From: Streptomyces xylophagus
GTDB lineage: Bacteria; Actinomycetota; Actinomycetes; Streptomycetales; Streptomycetaceae
Length of the DNA stretch: 64,000 bases
Assembly (NCBI RefSeq): GCF_000716435.1
Contig: NZ_JNWO01000009.1
Location: 186,001 to 250,000, forward strand
Direction: 5' to 3'
Shown here: positions 34,003-42,110 of the stretch, one piece after another
How positions within the stretch are numbered: the first letter of the stretch is position 1
Layout of the letters: each line of letters starts with the position of its first letter
The notes under the pieces: generated by a model
Told to the model about the DNA's origin: nothing
The model's database searches: none
Seen by the model: only the letters and a program-made list of their open reading frames with translations
Program-made: the position numbers and the translations under genes

Positions 34003-35181
34003 CTAGTAGACCGGCTTGTCGGGCTCGATCTGGTTGACCCAGCCGATCACGCCGCCGCCGACGTGGACCGCGTCCGCGAAACCGGCGGACTTGAGGACGG
34101 CGAGGACCTCCGCACTGCGGACACCCGTCTTGCAGTGCAGGACGATCTTCTTGTCCTGCGGGAGGGTCTCCAGGGCGGTGCCCATGAGGAACTCGTTCTT
34201 GGGGATCAGCTTGGCGCCGGGGATCGAGACGATCTCGTACTCGTTGACCTCGCGGACATCGATGATCTCGATGTTCTCGCCGTCGTCGATCCACTCCTTG
34301 AGCTGCTTGGGAGTGATCGTCGAGCCGGCGGCCGCCTGCTGGGCCTCCTCGGAGACGACGCCGCAGAAGGCCTCGTAGTCGATGAGCTCGGTGACGGTCG
34401 GGTTCTCGCCGCAGACCGCGCAGTTCGGGTCCTTGCGGACCTTGACCTGGCGGTACTGCATCTCCAGGGCGTCGTAGATCATCAGGCGGCCGACCAGCGG
34501 GTCGCCGATGCCGGTGAGGACCTTGATCGCCTCGGTGACCTGGATGGAGCCGATGGACGCGCACAGCACGCCCAGGACGCCGCCCTCGGCGCAGGAGGGG
34601 ACCATGCCGGGGGGCGGGGGCTCCGGGTAGAGGCAGCGGTAGCAGGGGCCGTGCTCGGACCAGAAGACGGAGGCCTGGCCGTCGAAGCGGTAGATCGAAC
34701 CCCACACGTACGGCTTGTTCAGCAGGACGGCGGCGTCGTTGACCAGGTAGCGGGTCGCGAAGTTGTCCGTGCCGTCGACGATCAGGTCGTACTCGCGGAA
34801 GATGTCCAGCACGTTCTCGGCCTCGAGGCGCTCCTCGTGCAGGACCACGTTCACGTACGGGTTGATGCCCAGCACGGAGTCGCGGGCGGACTCCGCCTTG
34901 GAGCGGCCGATGTCGGCCTGGCTGTGGATGATCTGGCGCTGCAGGTTCGACTCGTCGACCTCGTCGAACTCCACGATGCCGAGCGTGCCCACGCCCGCCG
35001 CGGCCAGGTACATCAGCGCCGGCGAGCCCAGTCCGCCGGCGCCCACACAGAGCACCTTGGCGTTCTTGAGCCGCTTCTGCCCGTCCATGCCCACGTCGGG
35101 GATGATCAGGTGGCGGGAGTACCTGCGGACCTCGTCTACGGTGAGCTCGGCAGCCGGCTCGACCAGGGGTGGCAGCGACAC
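34003..35181 (-). CDS. moeZ: MoeZ: adenylyltransferase/sulfurtransferase (MoeB-rhodanese)
   Basis: The 392-residue protein has an E1-like domain (ATP loop GAGGLGSPA at 47-55, NLQRQIIHS, VDGTDNFATRYL), zinc CxxC pairs at Cys180/Cys183 and Cys254/Cys257, and Cys197 in CAEGGVLG. A C-terminal rhodanese domain carries active Cys350 in HCKTGVRSAE. MoeZ adenylates and thiocarboxylates MoaD, CysO, ThiS-type and other sulfur carriers for molybdopterin, cysteine and metabolite biosynthesis. GTG at 35181 with GGAG five bases upstream. Its sigma-R promoter lies upstream. Equivalent to Rv3206c. Confidence 0.95.
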   Translation of the reverse strand: MSLPPLVEPAAELTVDEVRRYSRHLIIPDVGMDGQKRLKNAKVLCVGAGGLGSPALMYLAAAGVGTLGIVEFDEVDESNLQRQIIHSQADIGRSKAESARDSVLGINPYVNVVLHEERLEAENVLDIFREYDLIVDGTDNFATRYLVNDAAVLLNKPYVWGSIYRFDGQASVFWSEHGPCYRCLYPEPPPPGMVPSCAEGGVLGVLCASIGSIQVTEAIKVLTGIGDPLVGRLMIYDALEMQYRQVKVRKDPNCAVCGENPTVTELIDYEAFCGVVSEEAQQAAAGSTITPKQLKEWIDDGENIEIIDVREVNEYEIVSIPGAKLIPKNEFLMGTALETLPQDKKIVLHCKTGVRSAEVLAVLKSAGFADAVHVGGGVIGWVNQIEPDKPVY

Positions 35182-35225
35182 GGGGACTCCGTTGGTCGGT
35201 CAATCACTACAGTTGTTCTCCCCGT

Positions 35226-35251
35226 AACACTGCCATGCCCTTCTTCATTCC
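35226..35251 (-). promoter_or_regulatory. Sigma-R promoter of moeZ
   Basis: On the minus strand GGAAT (35251-35247), exactly 18 bases, then GTT (35228-35226). The start site would be near 35218, 37 bases before the moeZ GTG. The -35 overlaps the last codons of the spherulin-4-like gene. From memory, a moeB/moeZ gene is in the known SigR regulon of S. coelicolor. Confidence 0.8.
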
Positions 35252-35994
35252 GAGACACCCGTTCCGATCCGCGAGACGATCTCGTCCCAGTAGCCGGGCA
35301 TCGTCTCCCAGGGGTCGGTGCGGCCGCCGCGATCGGTGCGGTCCGTGAAGTAGATGGTCGAGGCGCCCTGCCAGCGGGCGATGCGCAGCGCCTCGTCGAG
35401 ATGGCCGCGCGGAACGCCGTGCACGAAGTGGCAGAAGCGTTCGGGCGGGTGGTCGGCGGTCCACTCGGCGACCTGCGACCAGCGGTAGTGGCTCCAGGGG
35501 CCGGAGAAGGTCACCAACTGGTCGGCGCACTCGGCGTATCCGGGGTGCGGGTGGGTGCCGTGCCCCAGGACGATGTGGGCGCCGTCGCAAATCTCGCGGA
35601 GCGCGGTGACCGTGCGGCGGACCTCGGGAAGCGCGGCGCCTTCGGTGGGGCAGCGGTCCAGGAGGAAGCCGTCGACCCGGTACCAGTCGCGATAGCGGTG
35701 CGCCTCGGAGATCAGGTCGCCGAAGGTGCGGGCGCCGTGCGCGGAGTCCAGGTGGCCGAGGACCCGGACGCCGGTGTTGCGGAGCCGGCCGGCCGCTTCC
35801 AGGCAGTGCGGGTCGGGGCGGGCCCCCGGGCCGGAGGAGACGTTGAGGACGACCCAGTGCAAGGGGGTGCCGGGGCGGGTGAGTTCGCCCCATTCGGTGG
35901 GGGCGACGAGGGGGTGGGCGTAGCCGGGGATGCCGAAGCCGGTGCGGACGCCGGTGGTCGCGGTGCCCGGGGTCGTGCTGGTCAGATGCGGCAT
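35245..35994 (-). CDS. Spherulation-specific family 4 (GH135/spherulin-4-like) protein
   Basis: A 249-residue TIM-barrel-like protein. FGIPGYAHPL, WVVLNVSSGPG, VLGHLDSAHGARTFGDLISE and RVDGFLLDRCPT are typical of the spherulin-4 family. GH135 members in fungi (Sph3) cleave galactosaminogalactan, an alpha-1,4 GalNAc-containing polymer. The family Asp/Glu region FLLDRCP is present. I see no signal peptide, which is odd for a matrix-cutting enzyme; it may act inside or be exported another way. The ATG at 35994 overlaps the stop of the epimerase gene by 13 bases. Part of a four-gene polysaccharide-like block. Confidence 0.78.
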   Translation of the reverse strand: MPHLTSTTPGTATTGVRTGFGIPGYAHPLVAPTEWGELTRPGTPLHWVVLNVSSGPGARPDPHCLEAAGRLRNTGVRVLGHLDSAHGARTFGDLISEAHRYRDWYRVDGFLLDRCPTEGAALPEVRRTVTALREICDGAHIVLGHGTHPHPGYAECADQLVTFSGPWSHYRWSQVAEWTADHPPERFCHFVHGVPRGHLDEALRIARWQGASTIYFTDRTDRGGRTDPWETMPGYWDEIVSRIGTGVSE

Positions 35995-36941
35995 GCCGCC
36001 TCCATCCAGATGTCGGCGAGGGACTCCTCGAGGTTGATCCGGGGCCGCCAGCCGAGCCGGTCGCGCGCGGTGCGCACATCGGCCTGCTGCCAGCTGCCGC
36101 AGCCGTCCGGGTACGGGTACGCAACCGGGGCCGCGTGGTCGGGGTCGCTGCGGGGGTGGCCGATGGCGGCCCGCAACGGCCCGGGCGGGCCGTCGAGTTC
36201 GTGCAGCGCGCCGCCGTATCCGGCGACGCGGGCGAGGACGGCGGCGGCGTCGCGCAGCCGGACCGCACGACCGGAGCCGATGTTGATGACACCCTGCGCC
36301 GCGGAGAGCGAGGCGGCGTGGACCGCGCGGGCCACGTCCCGTACGTCGACGAAGTCGCGTTGCGCGCCCAGGCCGCCGAGTTTGAGTTCGCCGTCGCCGG
36401 ACTGCATGGCCCGGCGCATGGCCTCGGCGAGCCGGCCGAGCGGGGAACCGGCGGGGGTGCCGGGTCCGGCGGGCGAGAAGACGCGCAGGACGACGGCGTC
36501 GAGACCGGAGCCCAGGACCAGTTCGGTGGCGGCGAGTTTGCTGACGCCGTACGGGCCGCCGGGGCGGGGTACGGCGTCCTCGGCCGTGGAGGAACCGGGC
36601 TGGCTCGGCCCGTACTCGGCGCCGCAGCCGATCTGCACGAGCCGGGCTCCGCAGCCGCTGCGGCGCAGTGCCTCGCAGACGGTGGCGACGGCGACGGTGT
36701 TGTGCCGGGTGAGTTCGCGGGCGCCGCCTCTGGTGGCGCCGGCGCAGTTGATGACGACTCCGGGGTGGACGGCGTCGAGGAACCGGGTGAGCGCTCCGGG
36801 GCTGCCGGACGCGAGGTCGAAACGGACGTCGGCGTCGTCGCCGCGGCCGAGCGCGGTGAGCTGGACGGCCGGGTCGGCGAGCAGGCGGTCGGCGACGAAG
36901 CGGCCGAGGTAACCGTTGGCTCCGATCAGCAGGACCCTCAT
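35982..36941 (-). CDS. NAD-dependent nucleotide-sugar epimerase/dehydratase
   Basis: A 319-residue extended SDR: LLIGANGYLGRFVADRLL is the NAD loop, VINCAGATRGG the second strand, PGGPYGVSKLAATELVLGSG contains the catalytic YxxxK (YGVSK), and VVLRVFSPAGPG follows. The preference cannot be settled, but with a PelF-like transferase and a GH135-like protein next door a UDP-GlcNAc/UDP-GalNAc 4-epimerase is the likeliest role. ATG at 36941 with GGGAG eight bases upstream. It overlaps the stop of a 15-codon ORF (ATGA), which suggests coupling. Confidence 0.85.
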   Translation of the reverse strand: MRVLLIGANGYLGRFVADRLLADPAVQLTALGRGDDADVRFDLASGSPGALTRFLDAVHPGVVINCAGATRGGARELTRHNTVAVATVCEALRRSGCGARLVQIGCGAEYGPSQPGSSTAEDAVPRPGGPYGVSKLAATELVLGSGLDAVVLRVFSPAGPGTPAGSPLGRLAEAMRRAMQSGDGELKLGGLGAQRDFVDVRDVARAVHAASLSAAQGVINIGSGRAVRLRDAAAVLARVAGYGGALHELDGPPGPLRAAIGHPRSDPDHAAPVAYPYPDGCGSWQQADVRTARDRLGWRPRINLEESLADIWMEAACRI

Positions 36942-36985
36942 CGGACGGCTCCCGGGGCCGACTCTCCGGATCGGGAGGTGATCAT
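36938..36985 (-). CDS. 15-codon mini-ORF coupled to the epimerase
   Basis: ATG at 36985 has a full AAGGAG SD eight bases upstream, better than that of the epimerase itself. The peptide MITSRSGESAPGAVR ends in a TGA that overlaps the epimerase ATG (ATGA). It could be a leader for translational coupling or a chance ORF whose SD actually serves the region. Too short for homology. Confidence 0.4.
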   Translation of the reverse strand: MITSRSGESAPGAVR

Positions 36986-37085
36986 CTGGTGTTCTCCTTC
37001 ACAAGGTGATGCGGTTGCCTCCGGCGGTGGGGCCGGGCGCCTGCGGCTGGGTGACGGGACTGGTTGGCGTGGGGGCATGTCCGTG

Positions 37086-38519
37086 TCACCGCGGCTCGTC
37101 CGCCGGCGCGTGCGCGGAGGCTCTGGTCAGCGTGCGGGTGGTGTGGAACAGGAGGATCAGGGCGGCGACTCCGCAGGCGAGGGCGGGGATGCTGCCCGGG
37201 CCCCAGGAGTCCATGAGGGTTTCGACGGGGGTGGCCAGGAAGCCGCAGCCGGGGAGCCGGCCGATGAAGTCCAGGCACAGGGCCGTCGCCTCGGTCGCGG
37301 CTGCCGCGCCGAGGGCGAGGGTCGGCGCGTGGGTGAAGCCGTGGACGGTGAGGAGGCGGGCGAGCAACAACAGGGCGCCCAGGGTGAGGGCCTGCGCGTA
37401 GGCGGCAGGCTCGCCCAGGACCGCGCCGCAGAGAGCGAGCAGGGCGGTGAGGGCACACAGGAACAGAGCGAACGTGCCGAGCAGCAGCGGTTGCACGGAG
37501 TCGGCGAAGTCCTCCAGGCCGCGGCTGGTCGCGAGCTTGCGCCGGGCGCGTACGGCGAAGTGGTGGGCGCACCAGGCCGCGGGGGCGCAGGCCAGGGTGA
37601 GGGCCAGGACGGGTGCGGTGGCCGGCGACCAGGGTCCGCCCGTGGCGCCGGTCGGCAGGCCGTCGGGCCCGCCGTCGTCCGCCGCGCGGAGCAGTCCGTC
37701 GCCGAGGAGGGCGTAGGCGAGCAGCCAGTACGTCCACAGGCGCGTACCGGGCGGCGTGCGCCACGCGTGCGTGCCGGGCGGGGTGCTCAGCGGACCGCGG
37801 CCGAGCGCCAGGCGCACGCCGAGGGCCACGGCCAGGACGCCGACGACGGCCACCGTCAGCCGCAGCCGACCGTCCGTGAGGCGCAGGCCGGTCACGGTCG
37901 CGGCGCAGAGGACTCCGGGCAGGAGGGCGAGTACGGCCCAGCCGGCGCGGGGTGGCTGCGCGGCCGCGGCGTCGGGGTGCGGGGTCGCCGCGTCGTCCCT
38001 GGGCACGCGTGCGTACATCTCCTCGGCGAGCGAGAAGACGTCCCGGTGCCGGAAACGGGCAGCGGTCCGGTCGGTGACCCCGTGCGCCTCAAGGCCCGCC
38101 GCGATCTCCAACGGGTCGACGGCACGCTCGCACAGCTCACGGTGCCGGTGCATCAGCGCCTTCACGGGGTCGGCTGCGCCGCGCCGGGTGGGGGCGGGTT
38201 TGCGGGGGGTCTGGTCGGGCGTGGTGCGGGGGGTGAGTGGCTGCTTCGGGTTCCTCTCCCCCGAGTCCCCCTCGCTCAGGTCCCGAACCCCGACTCCGCC
38301 CGGCACGTCCCGCGCCGGCCCCTGCTCGCCCGGTACGCCGAGATCGTCGAGTTCCTCACCGCCGAGTGGGCGCGCGAGCGTCGGCGTCCCTGGCTCGCCC
38401 GGCGCTTCCCCCTCCGTCTCCGACTCCCCCCGTCCGCCAAGCCACTCCTCCGACTGCGCATCCCACGCCCCCGCGCCACCGGGCCTCCCGGGGCGGTCGA
38501 GTTCGCCGAGGCCGCTCAT
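37086..38519 (-). CDS. Polytopic membrane protein of the polysaccharide block
   Basis: The 477-residue protein has a disordered, acidic/Pro-rich N-terminus (1-110), a helical soluble segment (KALMHRHRELCERAVDPLEI to FSLAEEMYARVPRD) and about eight membrane helices from residue 175 on (for example LRLTVAVVGVLAVALGVRL and LLLGTFALFLCALTALLALC). I do not recognise a family; it has fewer helices than PelG and no obvious PelG motif. Its ATG overlaps the TGA of the PelF-like gene (ATGA), so it is made with it and may be its membrane partner or exporter. Confidence 0.75.
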   Translation of the reverse strand: MSGLGELDRPGRPGGAGAWDAQSEEWLGGRGESETEGEAPGEPGTPTLARPLGGEELDDLGVPGEQGPARDVPGGVGVRDLSEGDSGERNPKQPLTPRTTPDQTPRKPAPTRRGAADPVKALMHRHRELCERAVDPLEIAAGLEAHGVTDRTAARFRHRDVFSLAEEMYARVPRDDAATPHPDAAAAQPPRAGWAVLALLPGVLCAATVTGLRLTDGRLRLTVAVVGVLAVALGVRLALGRGPLSTPPGTHAWRTPPGTRLWTYWLLAYALLGDGLLRAADDGGPDGLPTGATGGPWSPATAPVLALTLACAPAAWCAHHFAVRARRKLATSRGLEDFADSVQPLLLGTFALFLCALTALLALCGAVLGEPAAYAQALTLGALLLLARLLTVHGFTHAPTLALGAAAATEATALCLDFIGRLPGCGFLATPVETLMDSWGPGSIPALACGVAALILLFHTTRTLTRASAHAPADEPR

Positions 38520-40267
38520 CGGGCCGCCTCCGTCGCGGGCAAGGGAGTTGTCGCGCGTACCGGCGCTCCCGCCGCCCAGCGTGGGCCGCCTCGGGCGACG
38601 ACGCGGGCCGTCGGGCCCGTCCTGGGGCCGGTCCAGCGGCCGGGGACGTGGCCCTCGGCGGGGGCGGCGAAGGGAAGGGGGTCACCGGCGTCGTCGAGGA
38701 CTACGCGGTGGATCGGGGAGTGCGAGACGATCTCCAGGTAAATGCCGTGAAATGCCGTGATGTTCTGTTCGATGGTGAACAGTTCGAGTGCGCGGGCGCG
38801 CGCGGCGGCGCCGAGGCGCTCACGGCGCTCGGGGTCGCGCAGCAGGCTCACGCACGCCTCGGCGAGCGCCCGTGGATTGCGCGGGGGGACGACGAGCCCC
38901 GTGCCGCCGATGACCTCGACGACCGCGCCGACGTCGGTGGACACGGTGGCCCGGCCGCAGAACATGGCTTCGACCAGGCCGATCGGGAAGCCCTCGACGA
39001 CGCTGGAGAGGACGATCACCGTGCCGGCCGCGTACGCCTCGGCGAGCGTGGGGGCTTCCGGGCCGCCGATCTCCTCGAAGGACACCGGGTTGTCGCCGAC
39101 CGCGTGCACACCCTCGGCCTCGTCGGGAAAGAGTTGCGCGGCCAGTGCCCGGCAGTGGCCCAGGTAGGCCTCGCCCTCGGCGCCGGAGGCCGCTCCGACG
39201 ATCCGCAGGCGCGCCTTGGGCTCCTCCTTGCGGATCTCCGCGAAGGCGTGGAGCAGGGAGATCAGGTCCTTCGCGGGTTCGATACGGCCGACCCACACGA
39301 GCGTGTCCGCGTCGGCGCGGTCGGCCTCCTCGCCCACCTCCGCGAAGCGGGACGCCTCCATGCCCGGGTAGACCGTGCGGATCTTCGTACGGTCGGCGCC
39401 GCAGCGTTCCTGCCAGCGGCGGGTGTGGCTGTTGCCGGGGGTGATCAGCGCGGCCCGCCGGTAGATCTCGGCGGCCAGCCTGCTGTGGAAGGCGCCGAGC
39501 AGGGCCCGTACGGCGGGCGGGGCGTCGGCGGAGGCCAGGTAGTGCGTCCGCAGCTGCACGCCGTACTCGGTCACCAGCAGCGGTACGCCGGCGAAGTGCC
39601 GGGCGAGCAGGCCGGGCAGGGCCGCGGTGCCGCCGGCCGTGGCGTGGCAGAGGTCTACGGAGCCGAGGGCGTCGTCCTCGTACCAGTCGAGCGAGAGGGG
39701 GCGCAGGGCGCGTTCCAAGTGCGCGGCGACGGTGAGGAGTTCGGGTACGCGCGCCTCGCGTGCCGTGCGGAGTGCGCCGGGCGCACGACAGGCGCGTTCC
39801 AGCGCACGTACGGCGCGTTCGGAGCGCAGCGCGGTGACGAGTCCGCCCTCGTCGCGGGCGAGTTCCGCGAGCCCGTACAGCGCGTTGGCGAAACGGTCCG
39901 CCACATCGGCGGAGGCCGCCGCCGGAAGCTCCGTGGGCCCTGTGACGGCGGTGTCGGAAGCCTGCCCGTCGCCCGCGCACAGCACGGCCGCCAGTTCCTC
40001 GTAGCACTCGCCGAACCGCCGGCGCGCGCGGCGCCCGTGCACCACTCCGTCGTCCTCGGCGCTCCACAGCGGCGCGGTACGCACCCGGCTGACCTGGGGC
40101 GGCAGTTCGAGCCAGCCCTCGCTCTCCTGGCGCTCGCTGCGGCTGAGCGCGTAGATGTCGAACTCGTGCTGCCCGAGCCCGCGTACGAGCCGGTCGCACC
40201 AGAGTCTGGCGTCACCGCTCACATACGGATAGCCACCCTCCGTAAGCAGTCCTATGCGCACGGGCAC
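38516..40267 (-). CDS. PelF-like GT4 glycosyltransferase (DUF3492 N-terminus)
   Basis: A 583-residue protein. The N-terminus VPVRIGLLTEGGYPYVSGD and then CDRLVRGLGQHEFDIYAL is the DUF3492 pattern of PelF, the cytosolic polymerase of Pel polysaccharide, which uses UDP-GalNAc. The GT4 half carries TLVWVGRIEPAKDLISLL, RLRIVG and the donor motif VVEGFPIGLVEAMFCG (EX7E). A 70-residue disordered tail follows. GTG at 40267 with GGGAG nine bases upstream. It is the first gene of the block PelF-like, membrane protein, epimerase, spherulin-4-like. An ordinary trehalose- or glycogen-type GT4 is less likely because of the N-terminus. Confidence 0.82.
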   Translation of the reverse strand: MPVRIGLLTEGGYPYVSGDARLWCDRLVRGLGQHEFDIYALSRSERQESEGWLELPPQVSRVRTAPLWSAEDDGVVHGRRARRRFGECYEELAAVLCAGDGQASDTAVTGPTELPAAASADVADRFANALYGLAELARDEGGLVTALRSERAVRALERACRAPGALRTAREARVPELLTVAAHLERALRPLSLDWYEDDALGSVDLCHATAGGTAALPGLLARHFAGVPLLVTEYGVQLRTHYLASADAPPAVRALLGAFHSRLAAEIYRRAALITPGNSHTRRWQERCGADRTKIRTVYPGMEASRFAEVGEEADRADADTLVWVGRIEPAKDLISLLHAFAEIRKEEPKARLRIVGAASGAEGEAYLGHCRALAAQLFPDEAEGVHAVGDNPVSFEEIGGPEAPTLAEAYAAGTVIVLSSVVEGFPIGLVEAMFCGRATVSTDVGAVVEVIGGTGLVVPPRNPRALAEACVSLLRDPERRERLGAAARARALELFTIEQNITAFHGIYLEIVSHSPIHRVVLDDAGDPLPFAAPAEGHVPGRWTGPRTGPTARVVARGGPRWAAGAPVRATTPLPATEAAR

Positions 40268-40341
40268 ACCCCCGATCTCCCATATGGGGAGCCGCCGTTG
40301 ACCCGGCGGCTCGCAGCGGGACGAACGTATGCGGACAAGGC

Positions 40342-40375
40342 GGTGGCGCGATGGACGGTTGTCCATCGCGCCACC
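40342..40375. terminator. Perfect 15-bp hairpin between the ABC operon and the PelF-like gene
   Basis: Arms GGTGGCGCGATGGAC (40342-40356) and 40361-40375 around GGTT. It may end ABC-operon transcription or be a leader structure of the PelF-like gene; no U-tract follows on the minus strand. Confidence 0.6.
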
Positions 40376-40465
40376 AAAAGGGGTGAACGGTCGTAACTTT
40401 CCCGTGCGGGTCGCGTTCGCTCGCGCTAAGGGATCACTTCGGGATCACTGAACGACCATCAGGAA

Positions 40466-40486
40466 GAGGATCGTTCAACGATCCTC
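40466..40486 (-). terminator. 21-nt perfect palindrome at the end of the ABC operon
   Basis: GAGGATCGTT-C-AACGATCCTC. It overlaps the stop codon of the fused ATPase gene, and TTCC follows on the minus strand. Probably a terminator or 3'-end stabiliser. The half-site GTTCAACGATCCTC recurs inside the gene near 40619. Confidence 0.6.
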
Positions 40487-42110
40487 ACGCCGTCGCCAAC
40501 TCCCGTCGCACCGCCCTGCGCTGAGCCGCGACCTGGGGATCGAGGGCCGGTACGGCGGCGAGGAGTTGCTTCGTGTACGGGTCCTGCGGGGAGTCGTAGA
40601 CCTCGTCGGCGGGGCCTTGTTCAACGATCCTCCCGCGTCGCATCACTGCGACCCGGTCGCTGACCTGGCGTACGACGGCGAGGTCGTGGGCGACGAACAC
40701 GAGCGCGAGGCCCAGTTCGCGCTGGAGTTCGCCGAGCAGGGCGACGACCTGGGCCTGTGTGGTGACGTCGAGCGCGGAGACGGGTTCGTCGCACACGATC
40801 ACGCGCGGGTCGGCCGCGAGCGCCCGTGCGATGCCGACGCGCTGGCGCTGACCGCCGCTGAACTCGTGCGGGTAGCGGTCGTAGTGCGCCCCTTCGAGCC
40901 CCACGCGCTCCAGCAGTTCGCTTACGCGCCCCCGAATGCGCCCCTCGTCTCGTTCGCCACGCGCGCGGAGCGGGTCGGCGATCGACTCGCCCACGCTGCG
41001 GCGGGGGTTGAGGGAGGAGACGGGGTCCTGGAAGACCATCTGGACGTCGGGGCGTACGCCTCCGCCGGGCTTGATCTCGCCGGCCGTCGGCTTCAGCAGC
41101 CCGACCAGCATCCGGCCCAGCGTCGTCTTGCCGCTGCCGCTCTCGCCCACGATGCCGAGGGTCTCGCCCCGGTGGATCGTCAGCGACACGTCGTCCACGG
41201 CCGCGAACGCCCTCTTCCCGCGCCCGAATTCGCGCCGCAGGCCCGTGGCCTCCAGGACGACCTCCGCGTTCGTCAGGGACGCCTCGGAGGGCGCCCGCGG
41301 CACGTCCACGCGCGGGACCGCGCCGAGCAGATCCCGGGTGTACGGCTCGGTCGGCGCCCCGAGCACGGTGTCCACCGGCCCGTGTTCGACGGCCCGCCCG
41401 TGCCGCATGACCAGGATCTCGTCGACGCTCTCGGCGGCCACACCCACGTCGTGCGTGACGAGCAGCAGCCCCAGGCCGGTCTCCTCGCGCAGCGTGTGCA
41501 GCAGGTCGAGGATCTGCGCCTGGACGGTCACATCGAGCGCGGTCGTCGGCTCGTCGGCGATCAACAGGTCCGGCTCACAGGCGAGCGCCATGGCGATGAG
41601 CGCGCGCTGCCGCATCCCGCCGCTGAACTCGTGCGGGCGCGAACGCGATCGCCGTAGCGCGTCCGGAATTCCCACCCGGTCCAGTACCTCGACGGCACGC
41701 GCGCGTGCCGCCCGACGCGACACGCGCGTGTGCACGCGATAGACCTCGGCTATCTGGTCACCGATCGCGTAGTACGGGTCCAGGGACGACAGCGGGTCCT
41801 GGAAGACCATCGCGGCCTTCCCGCCGCGCAACAGCCTCAGGTCCGCGTCGGACGCCTCCTGTACGTCGATGCCGGCCACGCGCACCGAGCCGCCGACGTC
41901 GGCCCCCGTGCCACGGTGCAGCCCCAACAGGGCCGAGGCGACCGTGGACTTGCCCGAGCCGGACTCGCCGACCAGGCCGAGCGCGGCGCCCTTCTCCAGG
42001 CTGAAGGAGAGGCCGTCGACGGCGCGCAGCGACCCGAACCCGACGGTCAGGTCGGTGACTTCCACCAGGACGTCCGTCGAGCCGTCCACCGAGCTGTTCA
42101 CCAGGCTCAT
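40485..42110 (-). CDS. Fused OppD-OppF-type ABC transporter ATPase
   Basis: The 541-residue protein contains two nucleotide-binding domains. NBD1: Walker A GLVGESGSGKSTVASAL, Q-loop VFQDPLSSLDP, signature FSGGMRQRALIA, Walker B LLIADEPTTALDV. NBD2: IVGESGSGKTTLGRML, VFQDPVSSLNPRRSV, FSGGQRQRVGIARALA, VIVCDEPVSALDV. Each ends in an Opp C-terminal extension (PYTRDLLGAVP, PYTKQLLAAVP). It powers the permeases upstream. The ATG at 42110 overlaps the permease stop (ATGA). A longer upstream reading is a shadow of the permease gene. Confidence 0.95.
   Translation of the reverse strand: MSLVNSSVDGSTDVLVEVTDLTVGFGSLRAVDGLSFSLEKGAALGLVGESGSGKSTVASALLGLHRGTGADVGGSVRVAGIDVQEASDADLRLLRGGKAAMVFQDPLSSLDPYYAIGDQIAEVYRVHTRVSRRAARARAVEVLDRVGIPDALRRSRSRPHEFSGGMRQRALIAMALACEPDLLIADEPTTALDVTVQAQILDLLHTLREETGLGLLLVTHDVGVAAESVDEILVMRHGRAVEHGPVDTVLGAPTEPYTRDLLGAVPRVDVPRAPSEASLTNAEVVLEATGLRREFGRGKRAFAAVDDVSLTIHRGETLGIVGESGSGKTTLGRMLVGLLKPTAGEIKPGGGVRPDVQMVFQDPVSSLNPRRSVGESIADPLRARGERDEGRIRGRVSELLERVGLEGAHYDRYPHEFSGGQRQRVGIARALAADPRVIVCDEPVSALDVTTQAQVVALLGELQRELGLALVFVAHDLAVVRQVSDRVAVMRRGRIVEQGPADEVYDSPQDPYTKQLLAAVPALDPQVAAQRRAVRRELATA

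Noticed and set aside
35245..40267. Secondary-metabolite gene cluster
   Set aside because: No PKS, NRPS, terpene or RiPP core enzyme; the gene set fits polysaccharide metabolism better.
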